The notes under the pieces are model-generated. The model did no database searches and had not been told where the DNA came from. It saw only the letters and a list, made by a program, of their open reading frames with translations. Source: Ascarosepion bandense (Eukaryota; Mollusca; Cephalopoda; Sepiida; Sepiidae). From it: 64,000 nucleotides of DNA. Each line of letters starts with the position of its first letter. The first letter of the stretch is position 1. Of the stretch, positions 31,011 to 42,524 are shown one piece after another. A program made the position numbers and the translations under genes. The stretch spans positions 459,501 to 523,500 of the forward strand of contig JBBBDQ010001616.1 in NCBI GenBank assembly GCA_037127315.1, in the 5' to 3' direction.

Positions 31011-31239
31011 GCTCCTTTCTTTCTACTTTTTTCTTCCTTTCATTCATCCTTTCTTACTTTGATCGTCTGTTTCTCTTTGGTTTTTTTTTACTTCTCAACA
31101 AATTCGGATATTTCTTTACCTGTCTCTCCTTCTATTTCCAACTATCTTTTTCACTGGTTAATTTTACTTTTTGTCTATTCGTCTCATTGCAATCTTCCCT
31201 CATATGATTTCCACTCTCTTTATCTCATTATTTCGCTAT

Positions 31240-31600
31240 TCGTTTAAAAGCCTCGTTGCGACTTTCGTCGGTGTTATTTTTCCCGATGCTACCTCCATTA
31301 CTGTCAGCATAACAGCCAATCACATTCTTTGTCTATTGATAGCGTCACCAAAAAGCCTCGTGATAACCGCAACAACTTGTGGTGGACACTCGTTAACGCT
31401 CGGTCAGTTCAGTACAGAGCGAATCAATTCGTCACGGTCCGACGCACCCGGCCATCAGCTCAACCGTACCAATATCCAGCGGAAATTGCTTCATGCACAT
31501 TCCAGGCGAAAGATCCCCAAAGAAAGAAATATTAAGAGTGAAAAGATGGCAAACGACTGAAAGAAACGTCAAACGAGAAAAAAAACACAACTACACACAA
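31240..31600. other. mixed-composition stretch, no gene recognised
   Basis: Of higher GC than its surroundings, with AAAAAGCCTCGT.. at both 31243 and 31350. Short plus-strand frames (31171-31560) have no similarity I recognise. It could be an LTR or promoter-like region. Confidence 0.35.
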
Positions 31601-31615
31601 ACGCAGACATATGCA

Positions 31616-31622
<7 letters not shown>

Positions 31623-31673
<51 letters not shown>
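31623..31673. repeat. (CA)n(TA)n microsatellite
   Basis: ACAC run passing to ATAT. Confidence 0.95.
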
Positions 31674-31674
<1 letters not shown>

Positions 31675-31876
31675 TCGCATGAAAAAAGAATAGAAGAGTT
31701 TTTTAGGTGAGCATTTTCTTTTCTTTAAGTGTATAGTCTTTATTCCAGAAATCTTTAATATATACGACGTTAAGTCAGAAATTATCCTCTTGCCATAAAA
31801 TATAATCTCTGCTAGGAGTGTGAAAAATTTCTGATTTCCCCTCCTATGTGAAATTAAATAAATATATGTGCCTTGT

Positions 31877-32475
31877 GGATGTGCGTTGTGGTGCAGTGTA
31901 TATCGACTCGGAACGACAAATCGGGGATCCGAGTTCGAATTCCAGTTGAATTCCTTGCATTCACTTACGCACAAATACCCTTGAGAAAGGTATTAATCCG
32001 TCTCTTCCCTCCAGTTATGGGTTAAATAAATTGAGCAGATTGGGTTTTATAACCAGTCTACCGCAAAAAGCAATGGTAACATACTGCGGGATAATCTTCT
32101 ACCAAGTCATGACACTTTCGAGACATGATCGCCCAAAGCGTGTATCACATATAGCACTTAACTAACTAAACATAACAGTTACAAACAATTAAAGCTTCTA
32201 CTGGGCATAAAGTGGGGGTTCGGTTTTCTGTTGTTATGAAGTAATAAACTGATCAGCCACTAATTACTTCTTAATAATATAATACATTGCTTCTCCCTCT
32301 AGCTATAGGTTAAATAACAGGAAAGATTGGGTTATATAGCCTTGGTCGGCAACCAGTCTACCACAGAAAGCAATGGCAACCTACTGCGGGATAATCTTCT
32401 GCCAGGTCAGTCAAGTCTCTTTCGATACATAATCTCCCAAAGCGTGTATCACGTATGGCACTTAACTGAGTGAGG
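31877..32475 (+). mobile_element. composite dimeric SINE
   Basis: tRNA-like head at 31877 (GGATGTGCGTTGTGGTGCAG; B box GAGTTCGAATTCC), body to about 32165, linker with GTGGGGGTTCGGTTTTC and AACTGATC (32210-32260), then a second body to CACTTAACTGAGTGA. It has the same architecture as two other loci. Confidence 0.8.
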
Positions 32476-32589
32476 TTTTGGGCTCTTTCACCGATTTCCA
32501 ATTTAACTTACCTCATTTCTTTTATATCCGGCAAACATAAACATCCGTGCCCTCAAAGAATTATTATATGTTTATACTTAGAAATATAC

Positions 32590-32930
32590 TCCTTTTTTCG
32601 TTTCACCCCAAGCAAGGGGGTAACGCCACAGATGCGCAGGGGGCTACATAAAAGTAAAAGTTTAGACCAGAAGAGAGTGAAGAGAAATTCGAACCAGTTA
32701 CAGAAGATGTCAAAGAAAAGAGCAAGAGAAGGACGGAAACACAGGTGTGAAGACAGTTGCGAAGGTAGAGAGAAAGGAAAAGAACAAAATATACAGGGTG
32801 ATGTTGAAAAAACTGGAGTCAAGTGGTTAAGACATGGGTATTGACATTGCATTTAAATTCCTGGAGGTTGTAGCCGTCGGGAACGCAAGAATATGGAAGG
32901 GAGTTCCACAGGCGGGAACTGCGCTACACA
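32590..32930 (-). mobile_element. CR1/Jockey-like LINE 3' tail
   Basis: Minus-strand tail beginning TTTCACCCCAAGCAAGGGGG on the plus strand, with the ORF end (CFPDGYN-like) near 32880. Confidence 0.75.
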
Positions 32931-32954
32931 AAATAACAAGACATCTTCTTCCCT

Positions 32955-34030
32955 TTCTTTCTTTAATCATTTCACCCCAAGCAAGGCAGTACCACCACTG
33001 ATGCGCAGGGGGGCTACATAAGAGTAAAAGTTTAAATAGAAGGAGAGTAATGAGGAAGAAGAACGAGTTACAGGGGGTGTCAAAGAAAGGGTAAGAGAAG
33101 AATGGAAACACAAGTGGGAAGACAGTTACGAAGATAGAGAGATAAGAAAAGAACAAGATATACTGGGTGATGTAGAAAGGACTGGAGTCAAGTGGATAAG
33201 AGATGGGAATTGAGAAAAGGCAAGAGTAGGATATGAAACACAGGAGTGAAGACAGTTACGAAGGTAGAGAGATAAGAAAAGAACAAGATATACTGGGTGA
33301 TGTAGAAAGGACTGGAGTCAAGTGGATAAGAGATGGGAATTGAGAAAAGGCAAGAGTAGGATATGAAACACAGGAGTGAAGACAGTTACGAAGGTAGAGA
33401 GATAAGAAAAGAACAAGATATACGGGGTGATGTAGAAAGGACTGGAGACAAGTGGATAAGAGATGGGAATTGACATTCCATTTAAATTCCTGGAGTTTGG
33501 AGCCGTCAGGAAAGCAAGAATATGGAAGAGAGTTCCACAGGCGGGGAGTGCGAGAAAAGAAACTGATGGAGTAGAATTGACGGCTGCATTTGGTTGATCT
33601 AACTGTGAATTGGTGGGACCCAGTTGCCAGTCTGGTTGTACGAGTAAACTCATGTGGCAGGGGTACTAGTGACTTAAGTTCGTCAGAGAAGAAAGCCAGG
33701 AAAATATTTGTAGAAGAGACAGAGGGAAGCCACATCCCGCCGGTGAGAAAGTGGCTGGAGTTGAGCAGCCGAGTCGGGACCTATCACATTAGTGATTCTC
33801 CTTTGGAGCCGGTCGAGAACACTGAGATGAACAACGGGGGCGCCTGACCATATATGACAGCAACATTCTATGGACGGACGGAGGGTTGATTTGTATATGC
33901 GCAAAATGGATTGAATAGAAAGGAATACAATAGAGAAAATCACTAGCTTAAAAGATCGCAGTAAGAGCTCTGTTAAAAAAAAAAATGGTTTGTAAGACAT
34001 TAGGTTTATAAATCCCAGAAATTCATACAC
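32955..34030 (-). pseudogene. CR1/Jockey-like LINE RT C-terminus with tandemly duplicated tail
   Basis: The minus-strand coding part spans about 33470-33925 in shifting frames: RIYKSTLRPSIECCCHIWSG, LDRLQRRITNVIG, LSHRRDVASLCLFYKY, then DELKSLVPLPHEF, SFFSRTPRLWNSLP and FPDGSKLQEF. The 3' UTR (32955-33470) includes a roughly 130-bp block present three times (about 33090-33210, 33215-33343, 33345-33470). The RT palm is absent. Upstream to 34030 is AT-rich and not clearly LINE. Confidence 0.85.
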
Positions 34031-34208
34031 TGATCTCCTAGTGAATATAGTTGGTTAGTTCCAGTGACTTGACCAAAGAGTTGTGAGTTCAATACCTGGC
34101 TACAGCAGTGATAAAAAAGCAACTAAAGATTTTGAGTTAAACTGAGATGGTATCCAAATAGGATGAGAATTATATACCCCAGTGATTGAAATAAAAGTTT
34201 CGGTTCAA

Positions 34209-34248
34209 AACTCCTGAAGAAGGCAGGAGCGTAGTACAGCCAAAATGT
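34209..34248 (+). ncRNA. decayed hammerhead-like module
   Basis: CUGAAGA, then AGGC...GCC and AAAAUGUC where GAAACGUC is expected. It is the same family as 7771-7814 (minus). G12 is lost, so it is probably inactive. Confidence 0.3.
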
Positions 34249-34354
34249 CGTAAACATTAAAATAAAGATGAGGACATCAGTCCGGACAGTGTAGATAATT
34301 ATTGTTTATTGTTTATAAAGCGATGATTGAATTGAAGTATAACATCTGATGAAA

Positions 34355-34800
34355 TGTCCCTTTCGTACACTTGCTTTCCTGGCGGCTACAACTTCCAGGA
34401 ATTTAAATACAATGTCAATTCCTTCTCTTATCCACTTCCTGACACCCCCTGTAACCTGTCACTCTTTCTCATAACTTTCCTCCTATCTAAGCTCCTGCAA
34501 AACTGTGGCAGTAAAATGCCTTGCTTAGGGCAAAATGATTATAAAAAAAGATAGATAGCCCGACAGCTACAATCTCCAAGAATGTAAATGTAAAATCAAT
34601 AGTCATCTCCTATCTCACTAACCTGCATCCTCTTTCTCATGCTCCTTTCTCTGTCCACTCCACTCTCATCAGTATTCTCATCCTTCTCTTATCCACTTCC
34701 TGATATCCCCCTATAACCTGTTTCTCATAACTTTCCTCCTATGTAACCCCCTGCAAAACAGTGGCAGTAAAATGGTTTGCATGGGGCGATATGTTTATAA
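34355..34800 (+). mobile_element. two CR1/Jockey-like LINE 3' tails
   Basis: 34355-34545 and 34557-34800 are plus-strand tails in succession. Each starts near the CFPGGYN/LQ-type C-terminus and ends in GCCTTGCTTAGGGC..GATT or GGGGCGATATG. Confidence 0.7.
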
Positions 34801-34859
34801 AAAATACTTTGACGCGAAAGTGTAGATAGTTCAAATAAAAGCTGTGTCGTCTGAAAAAT

Positions 34860-35390
34860 TGTCCTTTTTACACTCCGCTTTTTTTTTGGGGTGGGGGGGG
34901 GGGCATTAGCACGAATAGCCATGTTTGCCCATTTTTTATCGTTCATCATAATCAGCGGACCTAGCTTGTGTATATCTGGGTCTGTGTAAAGAGCCACTGG
35001 TTGTTGTGTTGTTCTTCCGAACTGCGGAATCTCTTGTTTTATGAACTGCTCGATCCTCACCCTCACGGCTGTTAAACCTTTTTACCCATTGCAAATATTT
35101 TTCAGAGAATCTTAGGTTGTGCATCCTGGTATAAATAGGACTTACATCTACCTTTTCCCTCTCGTGCACAACTGGAACTCTCTTCATTTCGTTTTTTTTA
35201 TTTTCGTATTAACCATCTTGTCAACTTTAATGTAAACCAAACCTCTGTCCACCTTGGTAAATGTTGTAAGTAGAGCCTATATCTATCTTTTCATATCTAA
35301 AACGGATCTCTCTCTACCTTTTCTCTCTCGATCTAACTGGACCTGTCTCTATTTCGTTTATATTCTAGTATAAATATCACTTTTTGATGT
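34860..35390. other. no gene recognised
   Basis: Contains a poly-G run (34889-34903). Short minus-strand frames at 34725-35187 have no similarity I recognise. Confidence 0.4.
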
Positions 35391-35830
35391 CCTGGGCATG
35401 ACGGTAAACTGCATCCGGCAGTAAAGCCACTGATGGAACCACCTCTTAATTGCTGTTGTTCCCAGGTTCACCCTGACCCGGAGTGGTGGCACATGTTAGG
35501 GTCCCAGCTATGGGCAAATAGTTAACCCCTAAACTGGGGTTAAAACACTATAAATGTATAAAAATACACACTTATAGAAATATATACATAAAAATAGACT
35601 TTTATAGAAAAATATAGATTTTTGAAGGAAAAATATTATTCTCAGCAAAACAATTTTGAATACAAAACTGGAAGACATTTTCAGTTATCTAAAATAAAAA
35701 AATAAAAACAAAAAATATCATTAAAATCTGACTAAACCAACCTTCTCACTATAACCGAACACTAAAAATTACCTTAAACCCCACTTTTTTTTGGCATTAA
35801 ATAACCCACAAAAACTCAAACTCAGATCCA
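35391..35830. repeat. unnamed interspersed repeat, copy 2
   Basis: Partner of 21840-22330. It directly precedes a GATA satellite. Confidence 0.7.
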
Positions 35831-35885
35831 TTTACAGAAAACAAACTTTTATAGAAATATATACATAAAAATAGACTTTCATAGA

Positions 35886-35895
35886 ATAGAATAGA

Positions 35896-35936
<41 letters not shown>

Positions 35937-35946
35937 GAACAAACTG

Positions 35947-35989
<43 letters not shown>

Positions 35990-35999
35990 GAACAAACTG

Positions 36000-36042
<43 letters not shown>

Positions 36043-36051
36043 GAACAAACT

Positions 36052-36098
<47 letters not shown>

Positions 36099-36109
36099 GG
36101 AACAAACTG

Positions 36110-36147
<38 letters not shown>

Positions 36148-36258
36148 GAAAGAAGAGAGGAAGGTAAAAAGACAAAAAAGAAGTAAAGCAGATAGACAGA
36201 GAGAAAGAAAGAAAAAGAAGACAGACAGAGAGACGAACAGAAAAAAAACAGGAAAAAG

Positions 36259-36290
<32 letters not shown>

Positions 36291-36346
36291 AAGAGAGAGA
36301 GAATGAACAGGCTGCGAAAGATAGATAGATAGATAGATAGATAGAG

Positions 36347-36377
<31 letters not shown>

Positions 36378-36490
36378 AGATAGATAGATAATAAAGAGGC
36401 TGAGATAGATAGATAGATAGATAATAAAGAGGCTGAGATAGATAGATAAATAGATAATGAAGAGGCTGAGATAGATAGATAGATAGATAG
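35886..36490. repeat. GATA composite satellite
   Basis: (GATA)n blocks with spacers AATGAACAAACTGA, AAGGAACAAACTGA and AATAAAGAGGCTGA. A purine-rich (GAAA/GAGA) stretch interrupts at 36145-36310. Confidence 0.95.
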
Positions 36491-36499
36491 ATTAACTAA

Positions 36500-37150
36500 A
36501 AATGAGATGAACATTTGGAAGCAATTATTTAAAACCGAAAACAAATGAAAAATCGGCAAATCAGAATGTTGCTGAAAACAGAAACAGAAGAAAATTAAAT
36601 CTTGAATAAGTTTTAAAGAAAAAAAGAAATGAAGAAAGAAAAGCAAAAAAAAAATATTGGTTGGTCCCAAAGTAGATAAACTGTAAGTTGAGATGACAGG
36701 TAAATGTTTGACTGAATCAGGTCGACGGAGATTCTTTTGGCAAAACGAGCGACCGAGGGAAAATATTTGGAATTAGGCAGATGAGGTCAGGGAGTCAGCC
36801 AAAATCATTTAACTTAACTATTTTTTTTATCTTAAACGAATGCTACACAAGTTTTCCCCAAGCGAGTCGCCATATTGCTGTGACGGCATTTTCATTGTTT
36901 GCAGCCGACATTTTTGATTGTTGTTGATGTCGGTTTAGGGCGGAAATGGCTGTCAGTAGAAAATGAAATAAAAGAGAAAATCGATATCTTCATTTCAGTT
37001 CCTCATCGGAAATGGGTTTGAATCGATTAGCTATTAATCATGGAAAGTATGTGTTGGCAAAAGTAGCAAATCAGTGAATAAGAAATGACGAAGAAAAGAA
37101 AACAAAAATAGCATAAGTGATAAAAAATAAAAAAAACTGAATTCAATGCA
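36500..37150. other. no gene recognised
   Basis: Between GATA and the 173-bp satellite. Composition near 36840-36960 is more balanced, but I see no ORF or known repeat. Confidence 0.4.
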
Positions 37151-37159
37151 CGTGCGAAG

Positions 37160-39700
37160 TGAAGTAAAAAAGGTGAATAAAAGAATAAAAGAAAAAGGGT
37201 GAATATAAAAATAAAAGAAAAAGGGTGAATATTATAATAAAAAAGAAAGGGTGAAAATAAAAATAAAGAAAAAGGGTGAATAAAAGATAAAAGAAGAAGA
37301 GTAAATAAAAGAATATAAGAAAAGGGGTGGATATCAGAATAAAATAAAAAGTTGAGAATAAAAATAAAAAAGAAAGGGTGAATATAAGAAAAAAAGAAAA
37401 AGGGTGAATACAAAAATAACGAAAAAGGGTGAATACAAGAATAAAAGAAAAAGAGTAAAGATACGAATAAAAAAGTGTGAATATAAAAAAAGAAAATGGG
37501 TGAATATAAAAATAAAAGAAAAAGGGTGAATAAAAGAATAACAGAAAAGGGGGAATATAAGAAAAAAAGAAAAAGGGTGAATACAAAAATAACGAAAAAG
37601 GGTGAATACAAGAATAAAAGAAAAAGAGTAAAGATACGAATAAAAAAGTGTGAATATAAAAAAAGAAAATGGGTGAATATAAAAATAAAAGAAAAAGGGT
37701 GAATAAAAGAATAACAGAAAAGGGGGAATATAAGAAAAAAAGAAAAAGGGTGAATACAAAAATAACGAAAAAGGGTGAATACAAGAATAAAAGAAAAAAG
37801 AGTAAAGATACGAATAAAAAAGTGTGAATATAAAAAAAGAAAATGGGTGAATATAAAAATAAAAGAAAAAGGGTGAATAAAAGAATAACAGAAAAGGGGG
37901 AATATAAGAAAAAAAGAAAAAGGGTGAATACAAAAATAACGAAAAAGGGTGAATACAAGAATAAAAGAAAAAGAGTAAAGATACGAATAAAAAAGTGTGA
38001 ATATAAAAAAAGAAAATGGGTGAATATAAAAATAAAAGAAAAAGGGTGAATAAAAGAATAACAGAAAAGGGGGAATATAAGAAAAAAAGAAAAAGGGTGA
38101 ATACAAAAATAACGAAAAAGGGTGAATACAAGAATAAAAGAAAAAGAGTAAAGATACGAATAAAAAAGTGTGAATATAAAAAAAGAAAATGGGTGAATAT
38201 AAAAATAAAAGAAAAAGGGTGAATAAAAGAATAACAGAAAAGGGGGAATATAAGAAAAAAGAAAAAGGGTGAATACAAAAATAACGAAAAAGGGTGAATA
38301 CAAGAATAAAAGAAAAAGAGTAAAGAAACGAATAAAAAAGTGTGAATATAAAAAAAGAAAATGGGTGAATATAAAAATAAAAGAAAAAGGGTGAATAAAA
38401 GAATAACAGAAAAGGGGGAATATAAGAAAAAAAGAAAAAGGGTGAATACAAAAATAACGAAAAAGGGTGAATACAAGAATAAAAGAAAAAGAGTAAAGAT
38501 ACGAATAAAAAAGTGTGAATATAAAAAAAGAAAATGGGTGAATATAAAAATAAAAGAAAAAGGGTGAATAAAAGAATAACAGAAAAGGGGGAATATAAGA
38601 AAAAAAAGAAAAAGGGTGAATACAAAAATAACGAAAAAGCGTGAATACAAGAATAAAAGAAAAAGAGTAAAGATACGAATAAAAAAGTGTGAATATAAAA
38701 AAAGAAAATGGGTGAATATAAAAATAAAAGAAAAAGGGTGAATAAAAGAATAACAGAAAAGGGGGAATATAAGAAAAAAAGAAAAAGGGTGAATACAAAA
38801 ATAACGAAAAAGGGTGAATACAAGAATAAAAGAAAAAAGAGTAAAGATACGAATAAAAAAGTGTGAATATAAAAAAAGAAAATGGGTGAATATAAAAATA
38901 AAAGAAAAAGGGTGAATAAAAGAATAACAGAAAAGGGGGAATATAAGAAAAAAAGAAAAAGGGTGAATACAAAAATAACGAAAAAGGGTGAATACAAGAA
39001 TAAAAGAAAAAGAGTAAAGATACGAATAAAAAAGTGTGAATATAAAAAAAGAAAATGGGTGAATATAAAAATAAAAGAAAAAGGGTGAATAAAAGAATAA
39101 CAGAAAAGGGGGAATATAAGAAAAAAAGAAAAAGGGTGAATACAAAAATAACGAAAAAGGGTGAATACAAGAATAAAAGAAAAAGAGTAAAGAAACGAAT
39201 AAAAAAGTGTGAATATAAAAAAAGAAAATGGGTGAATATAAAAATAAAAGAAAATAGGACAGTCGAACATAAAATAAGGTTGAATATAAGAATAAAAAGA
39301 TCGGTGAATGTGCAAATAAAAGAAAAACGCTGAACATAAAAAGAAAAAGAAAAGGGTGAATACAAAGATGAAAGAAAAAGGGTGAATAAAAGAATAAAAA
39401 ATGTGAATAATAGAATAAATGAAAAAGGTTGAATGAAAAAACGAAAAACAAATTAATATAAGGATAGAAGAAAAAGGGTGAACGCAAGAATAAAAAGGGT
39501 GAATAAATGAATTAAGAAAAGTTGAATATAAGAATTAAAGAAAAAAGTGTGAATAAGAAACGAAAAGAAAAAAGGGTGAATAAAGAAAAAGATAGAATAT
39601 AAAAATGAAAGAAAAAGTTTGAATGTAAGAATAAACGAAAAAATGTGAATATATACGAAAATGGGTGAATGCAAGAAAATGAAAAAGGGTGAATATAGAT
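37160..39700. repeat. 173-bp purine-rich satellite
   Basis: The core 37380-39250 holds about 11 units of 173-174 bp, marked by ATGGGTGAATAT at 37496, 37843, 38016, 38361, 38882, 39055 and intermediate positions. Each unit is built from 25-35 bp subrepeats of AAAAAGGGTGAATA type, which continue irregularly on both sides. The plus strand is nearly all A/G with few T. Three long minus-strand frames (over 700 codons each) come from this array and are not genes. Confidence 0.92.
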
Positions 39701-40059
39701 ACAAAACTGCAGAAGAAAAGAAAAACAAAAGAAAAAATGATTTAAAATTTAATAATTGTCAGAGAGAGAAAAAGAGACAACAGAAAAGAAAGAAAATATA
39801 AATAAATGTAACAAGAATAAGGACAGAAAAAAAGAACAATGGAAGAAAACAGTTCTGGAGAATAAAAGCAAAATAAGGAATGTAGAAAAGAAAGAAAGGA
39901 TATGTTTGTTTGTTAGGCTTAACGACCTATCAATCCTTATGGGATCATTTTAAGGTCATAACCAGTGATTTGGGGTAAGGTTATTTTATTTTTACAACGT
40001 TTTTCTTTTCACGATTCATTGGGATTTGTTTTTTAAGAGCAGGGACCCCAAGTCCTACC

Positions 40060-40210
40060 ATTGTTATTTAATCCATAACTGGAGGGAATGGACGGATTAA
40101 TACCTTTCCCAAGGGTACCAGCGCTTAAGTGAATGCAGGGTATTCAATTGGAATTCGAACTTGACTCACCGATTTCTCTTTCCGAGCCACTGCACCACAA
40201 CGCACATCCG
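40060..40210 (-). mobile_element. tRNA-headed SINE, 5' half
   Basis: Minus-strand head (complement of CTGCACCACAACGCACATCC) and proximal body. The distal half is missing. It ends directly beside the 5S-like sequence. Confidence 0.7.
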
Positions 40211-40211
40211 T

Positions 40212-40338
40212 CACTATACGCTTACAGCACCGGGTATTCCCAAGCAGTCACCCATCTAAGTACTGACCAGGCTCAACGCTGCTTAACTTCGGTGATCGAG
40301 CGAGAACCGGTGTATTCAACGTGATAGGTTGTAAGCCA
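40212..40338 (-). rRNA. 5S rRNA-like sequence, near full length
   Basis: The reverse complement matches 5S rRNA almost end to end: TATCACGTTGAATACACCGG, TTCTCG, GATCACCGAAGTTAAGCAGC, GAGCCTGGTCAGTACTTAGA, TGGGTGACTGCTTGGGAATA, then GGTGCTGTAAGC. The 5' GCTTAC and 3' GTAAGC can form helix I. No T-run terminator follows on the minus strand and a SINE abuts its 3' side, so a retrocopy or SINE-linked 5S is more likely than an expressed gene. Confidence 0.75.
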
Positions 40339-40379
40339 AAGGATATGTAAAAAGGCTAATAATTTAAAACTGAAGAGAG

Positions 40380-40687
40380 TGTAGAAAGTATTATAAAAAG
40401 TAGAAAAGTTTTAAAGAAAGAAGGATTAAGATAGAAAATGAAAAAAGTAATAAATAAGGAATGAAAGAAGAAAGATTAAGATTAACACTGATAGAAAAAG
40501 AAAGAAAGAAAGAAAGAAAGAAAGGAAGGAAGAAAAAAGAAAAAAAGAAAGATGCTTAAGATAAACACTACTGGAGAAAGAAAGAAGGAAAGAAACAAAG
40601 AAGTTAAATTAATAAATAAGAAATGAAAGAAGAAAGTTTAAGATAAACATTAATTGAAAAAGAAAGAAAGACTGAAATAAAGAATAA

Positions 40688-40726
<39 letters not shown>

Positions 40727-40943
40727 GAGTTAAAGTAATATAGAAGAAATGAAAGAAAGTTTAAGATAAACAATGATGGAAAAGAAAGAAAGAAAGAAAG
40801 AAAGAAAGAATATAAGAAAGAAAAAAAGAAAGAAAGAAAGAAAGAAAGAAAAAAGTTAAAGTAATAAAGAAGAAATGAAAGAAGAAAGTTTAAGATATAC
40901 ATTAATGGAAAAAGAAAGAAAGAAAGACAGAAAGAAAGAATAT

Positions 40944-40986
<43 letters not shown>

Positions 40987-41146
40987 GAAGAAAAAAAGAA
41001 AAAAAGAAAGATGCTTAAGATAAACACTACTGGAGAAAGAAAGAAGGAAAGAAACAAAGAAGTTAAATTAATAAATAAGAAATGAAAGAAGAAAGTTTAA
41101 GATAAACATTAATTGAAAAAGAAAGAAAGACTGAAATAAAGAATAA

Positions 41147-41177
<31 letters not shown>

Positions 41178-41575
41178 GAGTTAAAGTAATATAGAAGAAA
41201 TGAAAGAAAGATTAAGATAAACAATGATGGAAAAGAAAGAAAGAAAGAAAGAAAGAAAGAAAAAAGAAAGAAAGAAAGAAAGAAAAAAGTTAAAGTAATA
41301 AAGAAGAAATGAAAGAAGAAAGTTTAAGATATACATTAATGGAAAAAGAAAGAAAGAAAGAAAGAAAAAAGTTAAAGTAATAAAGAAGAAATGAAAGAAG
41401 AAAGTTTAAGATAAACACTAATGAAAAAAGAAAGAAAGAAGGAAAGAAAGAATTGAGAGTAGAAAAGAAAAATAAGGGAAAAAAGAAAGAAGGAAAATCA
41501 ATATAAGCACTAATGGAGAAAGAAAAAAGAAAGAAAAGATGAAAGAGAGGAAGAGAGAGAGGAAGAAAGAAGCAT
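40380..41575. repeat. (GAAA)n purine tract
   Basis: A/G-rich plus strand with (GAAA)n blocks and near-identical 450-500 bp segments (40490-40910 and 40960-41340 share AAGATAAACACTACTGGAG). No gene. Confidence 0.92.
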
Positions 41576-41839
41576 AATTCAGATGATAAATGTTTCACTG
41601 TTATCCTGATTATATTGTCTGGCCTTTATTTTCCATTTCCTTATCACAATTTTCTCAGACAAAAAGATTTTATCGGTAAAGAAAAATATCTGAAATCAAT
41701 ATAAAGTAGATTGATTCCGAATAAAATGAATCTTTTATCACTTTCGAGAATATGAATCAATATTTATTAAGTTTGTCCTTGTTTGGCACAAGGTCGAACA
41801 TCGAAAATAAAAAAAAAGCAAACTCTACCTTTTCAACTT

Positions 41840-42150
41840 CAAAATGGTAATAATCAACTTCAAAATGGACTTATTTTCAGGTAAAAAATTAATCAACTCC
41901 AAAATGGATTAATCAAGTCCAAAATGGATTAATCAACTTCAAAATGGATTAATCAACTTCAAATTGGAAAACAACTTTATAATGAGAAATAATCAACTTC
42001 AAAATTGATTAATCAACTTCAAATTGGAAAACAACTTTATAATGAGAAATAATCAACTTCAAAATGGATTAATCAACTTCAAATTGGAAAACAACTTTAT
42101 AATGAGAAATAATCAACTTCAAAATGGATTAATCAACTTCAAATTGAGAA
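41840..42150 (+). repeat. 60-bp tandem repeat
   Basis: Units start AATCAACTTCAAAA at 41991, 42051 and 42111, with shorter AATCAACTTCAAAATGG subrepeats upstream from about 41848. Confidence 0.92.
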
Positions 42151-42229
42151 TTAATATAATGCTAATAAATTTAATATTTATTCTTATATTTTTACTTAAA
42201 AAGGATATAAAAATATATAAACGTTCCCA

Positions 42230-42510
42230 AGAAATTTATTTAAAAGATTATATCATCTAAGTTAATTACATAGGGAAGTAATCTCTGTATTCCCAGATAC
42301 GAAGTTTGTGCAAGTCTCAGGGGAAATATTATTAATTGCCTCGGAGATCATCGCTTCTAATTTGCTGAGGCGGAATTATTTAGTAGTTAAAGATCCCTGG
42401 CCATCACCTCTTAAAATCCCAACAGCTGAGTCTGCCATAGTTCTTTTTATATCCGTATTAATGACTGATCAAACCTTTTCAATAGGAGTTAATATCGGAC
42501 TATAGGGGGC
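42230..42510 (-). pseudogene. DDE transposase C-terminal relic (IS630/Tc1-like)
   Basis: Minus-strand reading gives HAPYSPILTPIEKV, like the PYSPxLNPIE motif around the last catalytic residue of DDE_3-type transposases. It is followed by KLEAMISEAINNISPETC, which resembles the usual C-terminal helix. Stops and indels are present. No terminal repeats are seen. Confidence 0.5.
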
Positions 42511-42524
42511 ATGTGTGAAAATTT

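Noticed and set aside
35879..36670. 263-codon minus-strand frame
   Set aside because: It is a translation of GATA and purine-rich repeats.
37027..39487. Three minus-strand open frames of 717-762 codons as genes
   Set aside because: They overlap each other over the same satellite and encode the same low-complexity F/Y/I/S peptides in rotation.
40212..40338. Confident expressed 5S rRNA gene
   Set aside because: No T-run terminator follows on its strand and a truncated SINE abuts it. Listed as 5S-like only.
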